From Eubacteriales Family XIII. Incertae Sedis bacterium (GTDB lineage: Bacteria > Bacillota > Clostridia > Peptostreptococcales > Anaerovoracaceae): a DNA stretch of 49,316 bases. Under the pieces are notes generated by a model. It was not told the DNA's origin and did no database searches. It saw nothing but the letters and a program-made list of their open reading frames with translations. Location of the stretch: the NCBI GenBank assembly GCA_031261345.1, contig JAISKC010000033.1, positions 1 to 49,316 on the forward strand, given 5' to 3'. The translations under genes and the position numbers were made by a program. The stretch's first letter is position 1. Each line of letters starts with the position of its first letter. This document shows, piece after piece, positions 33,402-42,876 of this stretch.

Positions 33402-36370
33402 TGAAGAAAACTCCTTATAGGATAGATGAACGCACCGAGGACGAGCTCAGAAAACAGATTGCCGAGCTTGCGGCGTCCTACACCCCTGAGTGGATTTTTG
33501 ACACCGAAAACCCTGATATAGGCTCGGTGCTCGCCATATTGTTTGCAAACCAGATGAACGGCAGTATCGACCGTTTCAACCATATCATCGACAAGTATCG
33601 CGTCGAGCTCGTCAATCTGCTCAACGTGGGCATCAGGCCCGCCTATCCCGCAGATGGTATCTGTGTGCTGAACACCATTCAGGAGGCCGTGCCCGGCGTA
33701 GATGTCCCAGCCGGTATCAAACTCATAGGAACCGGTGATGGCGATTCGGATAGTTTGATATTTGAAACCGCGGAGCCTATTCATGTAACGAGTGCCAATA
33801 TCACTGACATTCTTCAGGTATCGGGAAGCACGGGGAGAATAATTCCTTTGCGAAGCCTCTCGGAGGAGGAGGAAGTTGATACCGATGAAATTAGGCTCTT
33901 TGATTTTTCAAAGAAGGGCATTGAGCAGAATGCGCTCATGCTCTATCACGAAAATGTCTTCGACGTTCCGGCTGACACCGACATAGTCATCGAGGTTTTT
34001 GGCCCCGATGGAAAATCACCGGCGGAGTTACTGGCAAAGCCCGAGGATTACCTGATTAGCTACTATGACGGTTCAAAGTTTGTGCGTTACTCGGAAGTGC
34101 ATACCGAAGACGGGGCATTGGTTCTCAGGAGCGACGGAGGGAGCCGAAAGGTCGAGCTCCCAGACGGTAGACTTGCAAACGTCGTCCGCATTGACGCGCA
34201 GAAGCCCGTAACAGAGGTTCTCGAGATTGCAAACATAAAGATTCACTCGATGGCGGCAAGCGGCAAACCGGATTTTGCGAGCAATAATGAAAACGATTTG
34301 GGCGTGGATTCCTTCATGCCTTTCGGCAACACGGCGTCCATCTTCGACGATTGCTATATAGGAAGTGATAGCGTCTTTGCACATGACGGCGCGGATGTAA
34401 CTCTGAAATTCAAACTCTCTTTCAGGGAAAAACTCGTAACGTTCACGCCTGAGCAGGTGGATGCATCACTGAAGGTGATCAAACGCAAGGCGAAAAAGAT
34501 TCTCTACACGACCGCGAACACGAAGGTTGACCGTATTGCGGTCGAATATTTCAACGGAACGGGTTGGCGCAGGCTCGCCACCGAGGAACAATGGACAACC
34601 GTATTCAACGGAGAGACCGACGGCGAAATAGAGCTCAGCTTCACCTGCCCGCCATCGTGGGAACCAGTTACAATCGGAGCCCATACAGGCAGATGTCTGC
34701 GGCTTCGCATTGAGAGCGCCGACAATTGCTATCTGCAACCCTGCGTACACAAGATGCCGTTTGTCGAGGATTTTTCGATTTCCTACAGATATGATGACGG
34801 CGACAAAAAAAGCCCGTCCTATATCAGGACGATTGTGGGCACTGAGCCTAGGGACTTCACCTCTGGTGCGCTGCAAGGCGGTGTTATCACTGCGTTTTCG
34901 CCGTTGCCGAATACGTTCAACAGCCTCTATCTCGGGTTTGATCGGAAGATTGAGGGTAGACCTATCAGCCTCTACTTTGAGCTAAAGTACAAGCTGCGTG
35001 GGTATGGGATTCCTCTGAGCCTCGAGTATAGCACGAGTCGCGGTTTCAAGCACCTGCGTGTTACCGACGAGACGGAGGGGCTATCTATGAGCGGCATCAT
35101 CATGATGGAGCCTGGCGAGGACATCGCGCCGCTGGACGTCTATGGAAAGAAAAGATTTTGGATTCGTATCAAGGATCAGGATTCACTCTTCACAGGCACG
35201 GAGCGCGTCCATCCCATTATCACAAATATTCTGCCCAATGCCGTGCCTGTCAGGAATGAACGCACGCTTGACGAGGATTCGTATTTCATCGACGAGTCCG
35301 CTCCCTTCATGACATTCAGCCTGCCGGCGAACAATATTCTGTCCGCCGAAGTCTTCGTGAACGAGAGCAATATGCCGAAGCTCAGCATGCAGCGAATGAT
35401 AGAACAGCGGCCGCAGGATGTCAGGGTTGTTCGTGGTAGTCGGGGTGACATAAGCGAGTTTTATGTAAGGTGGGAAGAAGCGCCGAACTTCGACGCCTCA
35501 AAAGCCGGTGATAGGCATTACGTCATCGACCGACTGAATTCAGTAATAAGGTTTGGGGACGGCATAGGTGCTCGCATACCAGAGGCTTCATCTGACCCCG
35601 CCTTCACAGTCCGGCTAAAGTGCTGCGACGGTGCTGCCGGAAATCTTCCAATTGGTGCGATAAACGGGCTGATGGATCGTATCCTTTACATCGGCGACGC
35701 GTGGAATCCGCTTGCGACGAGCGGCGGCAGCAACATGGAGTCCGTTGCCAATGCGACCCGCCGCGGCTCAGACCTCTTGAATTCTACAGGCAGACTGATG
35801 AGCGAGGCCGACTATATAAGAGAGGCGGAGAATTACTCGGATATGATCGCCGAGGCGAGCTGCATCATCGGCGACAAGGGTAGGGTTGATATTGCGCTTC
35901 TTACGAGGGATTATGCCGAAGGCGCGTGGTCGTTTGATCAGATACGAAGCGGGCTCAGGAGCACCATTCTTTCGAAATGTGAGGCTACGCTGACAGCTGA
36001 GCAAATCAACATCGTCGAGCCCACCTATGTCAAGATTGATATAGATGTCTGGGCGGCCATCTTTGATCCCAAGCAGAGATTTGAAACCGCGGCACTCATA
36101 GAGCAGAAGATACGGGAACGTATTGAGCCGTTGCCTGCGGCGTCCGGGATAGCGGAAGAAAGAGGTGGTTGGAAGATAGGAGATGTGCCGGAAGTGAATC
36201 AGATTGACATCATGCTTCACGGTATCAGTCAGGACGTGGTCATAAAGCATTGGACAGCAACCGCAACATACGTGGATTTGACGGGGGCACATTCGGTGGA
36301 ACTCAGCAGGCTCGAGCGTCTGCCGCTGATGCTCGGTGTGAACGGCGTTCACCATGTGCACTTTATATAA
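33398..36370 (+). CDS. Baseplate J-like protein, large (Afp11-type)
   Basis: A 990-residue protein. The N-terminal 100 residues (YTPEWIFDTENPDIGSVLAI ... FNHIIDKYRVELVNLL) and the C-terminal 300 (VRFGDGIGARIPEA, LPIGAINGLM, TRRGSDLLNSTGRLMSEADY) are typical of gpJ-type wedge proteins in CIS. The middle is a large beta-rich insertion with GTGWRRL-type and PPSWEPVTIGA phrases. Wedge proteins form the baseplate ring with gp25. Start is ATG 33398 (ATGA overlap with gp25) or the adjacent ATG 33401; GGAG is 5 to 8 bases before. The frame is open upstream to 33299, but that part overlaps the gp25 gene and has no ribosome site. Confidence 0.9.
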   Translation: MMKKTPYRIDERTEDELRKQIAELAASYTPEWIFDTENPDIGSVLAILFANQMNGSIDRFNHIIDKYRVELVNLLNVGIRPAYPADGICVLNTIQEAVPGVDVPAGIKLIGTGDGDSDSLIFETAEPIHVTSANITDILQVSGSTGRIIPLRSLSEEEEVDTDEIRLFDFSKKGIEQNALMLYHENVFDVPADTDIVIEVFGPDGKSPAELLAKPEDYLISYYDGSKFVRYSEVHTEDGALVLRSDGGSRKVELPDGRLANVVRIDAQKPVTEVLEIANIKIHSMAASGKPDFASNNENDLGVDSFMPFGNTASIFDDCYIGSDSVFAHDGADVTLKFKLSFREKLVTFTPEQVDASLKVIKRKAKKILYTTANTKVDRIAVEYFNGTGWRRLATEEQWTTVFNGETDGEIELSFTCPPSWEPVTIGAHTGRCLRLRIESADNCYLQPCVHKMPFVEDFSISYRYDDGDKKSPSYIRTIVGTEPRDFTSGALQGGVITAFSPLPNTFNSLYLGFDRKIEGRPISLYFELKYKLRGYGIPLSLEYSTSRGFKHLRVTDETEGLSMSGIIMMEPGEDIAPLDVYGKKRFWIRIKDQDSLFTGTERVHPIITNILPNAVPVRNERTLDEDSYFIDESAPFMTFSLPANNILSAEVFVNESNMPKLSMQRMIEQRPQDVRVVRGSRGDISEFYVRWEEAPNFDASKAGDRHYVIDRLNSVIRFGDGIGARIPEASSDPAFTVRLKCCDGAAGNLPIGAINGLMDRILYIGDAWNPLATSGGSNMESVANATRRGSDLLNSTGRLMSEADYIREAENYSDMIAEASCIIGDKGRVDIALLTRDYAEGAWSFDQIRSGLRSTILSKCEATLTAEQINIVEPTYVKIDIDVWAAIFDPKQRFETAALIEQKIRERIEPLPAASGIAEERGGWKIGDVPEVNQIDIMLHGISQDVVIKHWTATATYVDLTGAHSVELSRLERLPLMLGVNGVHHVHFI

Positions 36371-36394
36371 TTGTGAAAAGTAAGGAGCAAAATC

Positions 36395-38512
36395 GTGTTA
36401 GATAGTATCAATCTTGCAGATAAAACATATGAGGAACTCTTGGCTGAGGCGATTGAGAAGATTCCGACATACACCGACGAGTGGACCAATTTCAACGTGT
36501 CGGATCCAGGGATCACGATACTTCAAAATCTCACGTCATTGCAGGTGCTTCAGCGCGAGGCGATGAATGATATTCCCGAGTCCGTCAGATATGCCTTGCT
36601 CAGGATGCTCGGCTTCGTGCCGGCAGACTATAGGGCGGCCGAGATATTTCTCAGTGCCCCCGAGGCTGTGGACGGTCTATACCTTCCCACCGGTGAAAAA
36701 CTGATGGCGGAGGATCTTTGCTATGAGGCGGATGGTGCAGTAACTCTCGAGCCTTGGGGCGTCCGGAGCCTCTATTGTGAAACCGAGGAGGGGCTGAGGG
36801 ACATCACGTATTTGCAGGGTGGTGTATCACGGACAGGTGCTCCCATCTTCGGAATTCCGGCACGTGTCGGAGCAGCTTTCTACGTTTTCTTTGATGACAT
36901 TCCCGACTACAGGGACAGCCTAAGACTTCTCACCCGCATCATGGATGAAGAAAAGAGAAATCCCTTTGGTGGTGCTGAAATAAAACTTGCCGAGCTCAAA
37001 TGGCAATTTTATACGAAGTCCGGTTGGGTGGACGTTGCCTTCGAAGACGGCACGAGGGGCTTCCTCGAAAGCGGCGTCATTCGCATTTTCCTTACGGCCG
37101 CCGACAAAGCTGTGTTTTCATTGTCCGGTGCCGAATCGGGTGCGGAAGGCTACGTCCTCAGATGTATACTCGAGTCCGAGCAGTATGACAATGCTCCGCG
37201 TCTACATTCCGTTACATCAAATGTCTTTTCCGTAAAACAAAAGGACAGCCGTATTCAAATCGAATCATTTGACGGTAATAGGATACCATTACTGAACAAT
37301 CCAGTAGCCTTGTCAGGGTATTACGTGGTGTTTTGCGACGAGGATGGCTCGGGAAATTTCTATCGTTACTTGGCAAAGGAGGAATGGCAGCAAGAGGGTC
37401 GCTACTATACGGAAGAAAAGGTGGCCGATGGTATTCGTCTTCATTTCCACAAACATCGTTTCGGCTATGCGCCGTCCAGACGTGCGGATGCGATCCGTAT
37501 CTTCTGCTGTGATGTGAAGAGTGCCGAACACCTCGTGCTCGGGCGACTCATGGGCTACGACGATCAGATCATTCCCGTGAATGGGTTTGGACACATTCTT
37601 CCCGAGGATTTCTGCATCATGGCGGAGTTGGCCGATGATGAGGGCACGCCCGTCTTTCAATTCATCTATCCCGACGATGAGGATCCGCGAAATTTCTGTT
37701 ATCAGGTTCAGTCTGAACCGGCGCAGATACACATCACGAGTCCTGGCGATATGGAGGGTGCCTTGCTTCACATTGCATCATGCGCGGAAACGGACGGTGC
37801 CAGAGGCAATATTCGCCCTTGGAATGTTTTCGTTCCCGAATTTCTTTCTTCTGAAGCTGAGAAAAAAGGCGAGCCCATTCCTCGTATCGTGAATGCCTTG
37901 GCGGCCGACGGCGGAAGCGATTTCGAATCCGTGGAAAATCTCAGGCTCAGGTTCCTTTCGGATATGCGCGACAACTCCGTCGCCGTTACACTTGCCGACT
38001 ACGAGCATATTGCCAAAATCACGCCAGGTCTCTGTATTCACAAGGTGAAGGCTGTCTCATTTCCGGAACAGAATCTCGTACGCGTTGCCGTCAAGCCGTA
38101 TAGTGCGGATGAAATGCCGACCCTATCGCCGCTGTATGAGGAGAACATTCTTGCAAATTTGAACAAAAGCCGCATGATTGGCACTCGCATTGAGATTGCG
38201 CCTCCGATTTATAAGCCTATAGATGTGCGGACGGTCGTGTATGCAAAGGGCTATTACGAAAATGTCAGAGGCAGTATTGAAGCATATCTGAGGCAGGAAC
38301 TCGACGGAGTAACGGGTGATATGGAATTTGGCTCTACTATTTCATACAACCGGCTATACAAGGGGCTTGAGGCTTTGGACTGTGTCGCCTCGCTATATGA
38401 CTTTTCTGTCGCTCCGCAGGATTGGACCGACGCAAGACCCGAAGGGCCGGACATCATTCTCGGTGATGATGTGCTCAGCTATACCGGTGAGCTTTTGATA
38501 GAAATAAGATAG
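36395..38512 (+). CDS. Baseplate J-like protein, second (Afp12-type)
   Basis: A 705-residue wedge protein. The head is LDSINLADKTYEELLAEAIE, then YTDEWTNFNVSDPGITILQ, the standard start of the second baseplate J-like CIS protein. The C-terminal part has VENLRLRFLSDMRDNSVAVT and ADYEHIAKITPGL, then VVYAKGYYENVRGSIEAYLR, the conserved gpJ end. Together with the 990-residue protein it gives the pair Afp11/Afp12. Start is GTG 36395 with AAGGAG 7 bases upstream. Confidence 0.9.
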   Translation: MLDSINLADKTYEELLAEAIEKIPTYTDEWTNFNVSDPGITILQNLTSLQVLQREAMNDIPESVRYALLRMLGFVPADYRAAEIFLSAPEAVDGLYLPTGEKLMAEDLCYEADGAVTLEPWGVRSLYCETEEGLRDITYLQGGVSRTGAPIFGIPARVGAAFYVFFDDIPDYRDSLRLLTRIMDEEKRNPFGGAEIKLAELKWQFYTKSGWVDVAFEDGTRGFLESGVIRIFLTAADKAVFSLSGAESGAEGYVLRCILESEQYDNAPRLHSVTSNVFSVKQKDSRIQIESFDGNRIPLLNNPVALSGYYVVFCDEDGSGNFYRYLAKEEWQQEGRYYTEEKVADGIRLHFHKHRFGYAPSRRADAIRIFCCDVKSAEHLVLGRLMGYDDQIIPVNGFGHILPEDFCIMAELADDEGTPVFQFIYPDDEDPRNFCYQVQSEPAQIHITSPGDMEGALLHIASCAETDGARGNIRPWNVFVPEFLSSEAEKKGEPIPRIVNALAADGGSDFESVENLRLRFLSDMRDNSVAVTLADYEHIAKITPGLCIHKVKAVSFPEQNLVRVAVKPYSADEMPTLSPLYEENILANLNKSRMIGTRIEIAPPIYKPIDVRTVVYAKGYYENVRGSIEAYLRQELDGVTGDMEFGSTISYNRLYKGLEALDCVASLYDFSVAPQDWTDARPEGPDIILGDDVLSYTGELLIEIR

Positions 38513-38538
38513 AAGCAGCGTGAAAAGGATGAATGAAT

Positions 38539-39642
38539 ATGGCATTTGATATAAGAAAATATAGAATCGGGGCCCATAGGCTGGAACTTGCCTACAAGGA
38601 AGGGCTGATTTTGTCCGAAGAAGGCGTCCTCAGAGCGGATGGCTTCGGGTCGGTGAGCACGGTGTTCTTTCCCTATCTCGACGGTGTCTCGGACGGCTGT
38701 CCATGGGCTCGCCTTGTCTTTGATGCGGAGGTGAGCGAGGATACGGTCTTCACGGTGAAGACTTTTGCGAGCGATGAGAATGAAACGCTTTTTCATGGTG
38801 AAAAGCGCAAGATAAATGATATTCTGCTTGACCCCGCTGTGCCGATAGAAGAAAAAAATATGATTTTCGGTGCGACCGGCGAACAGAGAACTTCAATATA
38901 CAGAGACTCGCTCCTAGATGGGCAGAACGGCCGCTATCTGTGGATTTCCTTGACGGTTCAGGGCGGACGGGCGTCATTTGCAAACTTCAGAGCTTTCACA
39001 CCAGGTGATTTAATCCTCAGGACCTTTCCTGAAATCTATCGTGAGCAGGGCTCATTCTTCAATCGTTACTTGTCAATCTTCTCTTCTCTTTACACGGATT
39101 TGCAGGAGCGTATAGACAAGGCCGATGAACTTCTGAACATTGAAACCGCACCCGCTGAGCTTTTGCCCATCATTGCCGATTGGTTTGGTATCACTCTCGA
39201 TGGTGACTTTATTGACGAGGACTTACTGAGGCGCTTTCTTTCGAAGGCATACGGCCTCATTCGCAGGAAGGGCACGCGCGACGCCATTGAGGAATTGGTG
39301 TCCATCTTCGTCGATGAGCCTTTCTATATCGTCGAGCATGCGGATGTGTACGGAAAGATGGCAGGAACAGACAAGAAGGCTCTGACAAAGATTTATGGTG
39401 ATGATCCTTTCAGCTTCACATTACTCCTTCAGAGGAAGCCGGATGAGAAATTGCAACTCCGTCTCGATAGATTGATAGGGCAGTTTAAGCCTTTGCGTAT
39501 GAAGGTGCGGATTCAGTTCATCGAGGATAGGGCTACGCTGGACGGCGGAGCCAATTTGGACGTGAATGCCAAAATTGCAAAGCCTTCGGAGGGGCTGCTC
39601 GATGAAACCGCGGTGCTGAATACGACGGATTTTTTGGCTTAG
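38539..39642 (+). CDS. Phage tail protein I-like baseplate component
   Basis: About 367 residues. The central part (about 145-285) has the tail protein I signature: DLILRTFPEIYREQGSFFNR, LSIFSSLYTDLQERID, APAELLPIIADWFGI, LIRRKGTRDAIEELVSIF. The N-terminal 140 residues are beta-rich and specific to this clade. It likely sits at the wedge periphery and could carry whatever contacts the target or membrane; no fibre gene follows. ATG 38539 is 9 bases after AGGA; ATG 38533 in the same frame is too close to it. Confidence 0.85.
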   Translation: MAFDIRKYRIGAHRLELAYKEGLILSEEGVLRADGFGSVSTVFFPYLDGVSDGCPWARLVFDAEVSEDTVFTVKTFASDENETLFHGEKRKINDILLDPAVPIEEKNMIFGATGEQRTSIYRDSLLDGQNGRYLWISLTVQGGRASFANFRAFTPGDLILRTFPEIYREQGSFFNRYLSIFSSLYTDLQERIDKADELLNIETAPAELLPIIADWFGITLDGDFIDEDLLRRFLSKAYGLIRRKGTRDAIEELVSIFVDEPFYIVEHADVYGKMAGTDKKALTKIYGDDPFSFTLLLQRKPDEKLQLRLDRLIGQFKPLRMKVRIQFIEDRATLDGGANLDVNAKIAKPSEGLLDETAVLNTTDFLA

Positions 39643-39660
39643 ATTGGGAGGAACGGCAAA

Positions 39661-39876
39661 ATGGCTGAAGACGAAAAGGAAAATGGCGGAAGTCAAAACA
39701 ATGATGACGATGAGGAAGAAATTGACATCCGAATTGAGAAGCCGCATGAGGAAATGCTGAACAAGACCAGGTCTGTCTTTGACAGCGGCACGAAGGAGCG
39801 GTTTGGCGGTATCAATACGGCGCCGTCCGTCTTTGAGCAGGGTGTTTTGTTTCGAACAGAGAATACGGAGGAATAG
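39661..39876 (+). CDS. Small acidic protein between baseplate and ATPase genes
   Basis: A 71-residue protein, very acidic at the N-terminus (DDDEEEIDIRIE) and probably disordered, with a short hydrophobic end (VFEQGVLFRTE). No family recognised. GGGAGG lies about 8 bases before ATG and the stop abuts the ATPase start exactly, so it is translated with it. It may be an adaptor or inhibitor of the AAA+ protein, or a small baseplate peptide. It is at the place where Afp14-type tape measures usually lie. Confidence 0.7.
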   Translation: MAEDEKENGGSQNNDDDEEEIDIRIEKPHEEMLNKTRSVFDSGTKERFGGINTAPSVFEQGVLFRTENTEE

Positions 39877-42237
39877 ATGAGTTTTTTTAAATCTGATATG
39901 GATAAGCCTACGCCATTTGCGAGCTATGACGAGTATACCGCTTACATATTTGCCTGTGTAGATCGTCAGCTTCATGCCTATTTGGACGAGCTGAAGGGGC
40001 TTTTCGCTGCTGGGCAGGGTGGTTTCAAGAACGTACTTTATCCCGATATTGAGATAGCTCATGATTTGACGGGCAAGCACCTGCGGGACTTCTACTTGCG
40101 GGAGACTTCAAGTGCCAGTGGCGGTGGCAGTGGCGGCGGTAGCGGCAAAGCGAAGGGTGCAAAGGGCACTAAGGGCAGTAAGAAAGCGCAGCCGGAAGAC
40201 GAAGGCTCGCCTGACGAACTTCTGGATCTGTTTGGAGATTTCGCTATTGAGGAAAATACGCAGGGCAAAGCTGAAACGGATATCGATATGTCGCAGCCTC
40301 TTTCAGAACTCATGGCTCACATTCGCGCGAGGGCTGAGCTGACCGACGAAGCTGAGATTTCCATGCCGCTGCACAGACTTTGTAGCCGCGGGAAATTTTC
40401 CGATTTCACTATATTTTGTTTCGCGTGTGCGATACTTTCTTCGACGCAGACGAATTACGCTTCGGTGTTTCAAATCATAGGTCAAAACGGAAATCTTTCC
40501 GCACCGACCTTTGAAACGGCGGCACGCGTATACTTCGGAAACTCTTTTTCCATCACGATGGCTTCGTCGCATATGTCAGAAGCCCTCGAAATGCTCAAGC
40601 CACTCTTCGATCTGAAGATAAACGGGGCCATGCCATTCTCGACGCAGATTTCCCCCGACAAGAGACTCATAGACTACCTTTTCGGCACAAATCCGAGGCA
40701 GCTTGATGAAGACTACAGCCGTTTCCTCAAATTGGTCACGGACGAGACGGAGCTTCATCCTCTCATCGCAAATACGGGGCAGCTTGAGGCGATAGGCATT
40801 GCGCATGACGACGGTTGCCACCTCTTCTCGCTCTACGGAGATGAGGGAAGTGGCCGCAAGTTCACCATTCGCCATTTCTGCGGTGAGCGCGGGCTTGAAT
40901 GTGTCGGTCTCGACTGCGGCAAGCTCTTCTCCTACGATTTTTCCTTCGTTGAGAAGGCACTTTGGGCTGTGAACAGGGAGTGTTTGCTTCTTGACGCCTG
41001 TTGCTGTCTCGACAATCTTTCCTACAGAGAAGATGAAAAGGAGAAGTTCTTCGGCTATATGGATCTCGCCTACGGCAAACTTCTAAGTGGCGGTATCACG
41101 GTCTTTGCACTCAGCCGCGACAAACTTCCGATGAAGGAAATGACGAGCATAGAATACACTCAGCTTGAGCTTCCGACGCCGAACAACGGCGAGCGCGAGG
41201 AGCTTTGGGGGCATTATGCGGCGGGCTATGCTTTTGATGACGATGTTGATCTCGACGAGATGGCTGCAAAATTCCTCTTTACGGCCGGCAAGATACAGGG
41301 CGCATTGCGTATGGGAAAGAGCCTCGCCGCTATGAAGCGGGCGGAGAAGATCCCACGGGATTCCCTCTTTGAGGCCTGCTACAATCAGATGAGCCACGAG
41401 TTGACACAGAAGGCAACGAAGATAAAGGCGACCTACACCTGGGACGATATAGTCATGGCGCCCGACCAGAGGCAGGCTCTCGAATATGCCTGTGATCAGA
41501 TGCGCTTTCGAAAGCAGGTCTATGAGGAATGGGATTACAACCGCAAATATCCCTACGGCCGCGGACTTTCCGTCCTTCTTTTCGGTGCACCAGGCACGGG
41601 CAAATCCATGTGTGCACAGGTGCTCGCCAACGCCCTCAACCTTGAACTTTATCGCGTGGACCTTTCAAAGGTCGTGGACAAATATGTCGGCGAAACGGAG
41701 AAGAGTATATCGATGATTTTCCGCGAGGCGAAAAAGTGCAACGTTGTCCTCTTCTTTGACGAGTGCGACACACTCTTTGCGAAACGCTCAGATGACGGCG
41801 GCAGCAACCAATCCAGTAACAATAACAAGACGGCGCTGCTGCTTCAGGAAGTTGAAGCCTACGACGGGGTGTCCGTGCTCGCGACGAACTACAAGCACAA
41901 CATCGATCCGGCTTTTTTCCGCCGTATGAAGTTCATCGTTGAGTTCCAGTTTCCCGATCCTGAGACGAGGCTCATACTGTGGAAGGCGACCATTCCCAAA
42001 AACACGCCACTTGCTGAAGATGTCGATATAAAGTTCCTCGCGGACCGCTTCGAGTTTGTGGGAGGAAACATCAAGAATTGTATTCTCAACGCGGCTTTCC
42101 TTGCGGCCGGAGATGAAACGGCCGAGGGCAAGGTTCATATGCGTCATTACCTTCAGGCTATTCGTTACGAGTTTGTGAAGACGGGCAAGGTGTTCACCCG
42201 CTCCGACTTCGAGCCCTATGCAGATCAGATTTTGTAG
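39877..42237 (+). CDS. CIS AAA+ ATPase (Afp15/Pvc15-type)
   Basis: A 786-residue protein. N-terminal alpha-helical domain, then a Gly/Ser/Lys linker (about 79-105), a degenerate AAA-like region (about 300-480, DDGCHLFSLYGDEGSGRKF), and the catalytic AAA+ core from about 530. Walker A GAPGTGKS is at 570-577, Walker B VVLFFDEC at 623-630, and the sensor 1/arginine-finger region reads VLATNYKHNIDPAFFRRM. Afp15-type ATPases are present in nearly all eCIS; in Pvc a cap- and length-related assembly role was reported. The ATG follows the previous stop with no gap and GGAGGA upstream. Confidence 0.93.
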   Translation: MSFFKSDMDKPTPFASYDEYTAYIFACVDRQLHAYLDELKGLFAAGQGGFKNVLYPDIEIAHDLTGKHLRDFYLRETSSASGGGSGGGSGKAKGAKGTKGSKKAQPEDEGSPDELLDLFGDFAIEENTQGKAETDIDMSQPLSELMAHIRARAELTDEAEISMPLHRLCSRGKFSDFTIFCFACAILSSTQTNYASVFQIIGQNGNLSAPTFETAARVYFGNSFSITMASSHMSEALEMLKPLFDLKINGAMPFSTQISPDKRLIDYLFGTNPRQLDEDYSRFLKLVTDETELHPLIANTGQLEAIGIAHDDGCHLFSLYGDEGSGRKFTIRHFCGERGLECVGLDCGKLFSYDFSFVEKALWAVNRECLLLDACCCLDNLSYREDEKEKFFGYMDLAYGKLLSGGITVFALSRDKLPMKEMTSIEYTQLELPTPNNGEREELWGHYAAGYAFDDDVDLDEMAAKFLFTAGKIQGALRMGKSLAAMKRAEKIPRDSLFEACYNQMSHELTQKATKIKATYTWDDIVMAPDQRQALEYACDQMRFRKQVYEEWDYNRKYPYGRGLSVLLFGAPGTGKSMCAQVLANALNLELYRVDLSKVVDKYVGETEKSISMIFREAKKCNVVLFFDECDTLFAKRSDDGGSNQSSNNNKTALLLQEVEAYDGVSVLATNYKHNIDPAFFRRMKFIVEFQFPDPETRLILWKATIPKNTPLAEDVDIKFLADRFEFVGGNIKNCILNAAFLAAGDETAEGKVHMRHYLQAIRYEFVKTGKVFTRSDFEPYADQIL

Positions 42238-42248
42238 GAGGCTAAGAT

Positions 42249-42635
42249 ATGTCAATATGCGTATGCGCCGGAGCGGGAATGTTCTGCTCCTTCGGGGTGG
42301 CTCCTTCAAATCTAATAGTAACATCGAACGTGAAAACGCTGACGACGGCACCGGCCGCGACGATCATGGACAAGGCTCCCATGGTGAACATTCCGCCCTT
42401 CGGTATGTGCACATCGCTGGCAAATCCCACGGTCGCTTCAGCAACTGCCGCGGCACTAGGAGTGCTCACGCCGATGCCCTGCGTGCCAAACACGATGGCG
42501 CCGTGGGTCCCAGGCAGCCCCAAAGTCCTCATCGGCAGCTACCCCGCACTCACAAACGGCAGCACGCTGAACTGCATGTACGGAGGCGTCATCTCAATCA
42601 CAACCCCAGGCCAGACAAAGGTGATGGTCCCATAA
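42249..42635 (+). CDS. PAAR-like spike tip protein, DUF4280
   Basis: A 128-residue protein of the DUF4280 PAAR-like family. Family pattern seen: CAGAGMFCSFG at the start, IMDKAPMVNIPPFGMC, PCVPNTMAPWVPG and CMYGGVISITTPGQ at the end. Cys residues are spread through the chain as expected of a metal-pinned tip. It should sharpen the spike encoded at 32075. It is the last gene of the CIS row, behind AGGAGG, and is followed by a repeat-rich spacer rather than a clear terminator. Confidence 0.92.
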   Translation: MSICVCAGAGMFCSFGVAPSNLIVTSNVKTLTTAPAATIMDKAPMVNIPPFGMCTSLANPTVASATAAALGVLTPMPCVPNTMAPWVPGSPKVLIGSYPALTNGSTLNCMYGGVISITTPGQTKVMVP

Positions 42636-42673
42636 AGAACATTTACACAATCGAAGCGTCCCTTTGTATAGTC

Positions 42674-42811
42674 TGTGAATATGAGCCGTTTACTCGAGAA
42701 ATATTCTCGCAAAGGGCTTGAATCTCGAGTAAATAGGTGATATTCACGGAAAATCAGCGTTTTTTTGTGAATACAAGCCACTTACTCGAGAATTTTGCAT
42801 TTGGGGCTTGA
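42674..42811. repeat. Two direct copies of a 47-base repeat, plus inverted copy between them
   Basis: Copy 1 (42674-42721) and copy 2 (42766-42811) share TGTGAATA, AGCC, TTACTCGAGAA and GGGCTTGA in the same order. Between them an inverted partner pairs with copy 1: outer arms 42675-42682 with 42740-42747, inner arms 42689-42699 with 42723-42733. Each copy can also fold by itself through AGCC/GGCT. No ORF. The rest of the 241-base spacer is AT-rich. Could be a REP-like element or an end-of-operon structure. Confidence 0.6.
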
Positions 42812-42836
42812 CTTAGTAATATTTGATGAATTAAAT
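42808..42836 (+). promoter_or_regulatory. Candidate promoter of the Rpn gene
   Basis: TTGACT (42808-42813), 17 bases, TTAAAT (42831-42836). A second -35-like TTGACA lies at 42858-42863 with a weak GATACT 15 bases later. Either could drive the Rpn gene; the first leaves a longer leader. Copy 2 of the repeat ends within the -35. Confidence 0.4.
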
Positions 42837-42876
42837 TCAATTATTGTAAAATAATGGTTGACATGGGGTATTTTGT

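Noticed and set aside
2168-42635. The cluster as a prophage
   Set aside because: There is no capsid, portal, terminase, integrase, lysis or replication gene, while DUF4255, Afp7-like, AAA+ and DUF4280 genes mark a CIS.
23259-42635. A canonical type VI secretion system
   Set aside because: No TssJ/L/M, TssB/C pair or ClpV type is seen; the sheath is a single protein and the ATPase is of Afp15 type.
42674-42811. CRISPR array
   Set aside because: Only two imperfect direct copies, one inverted partner, and no regular spacers.
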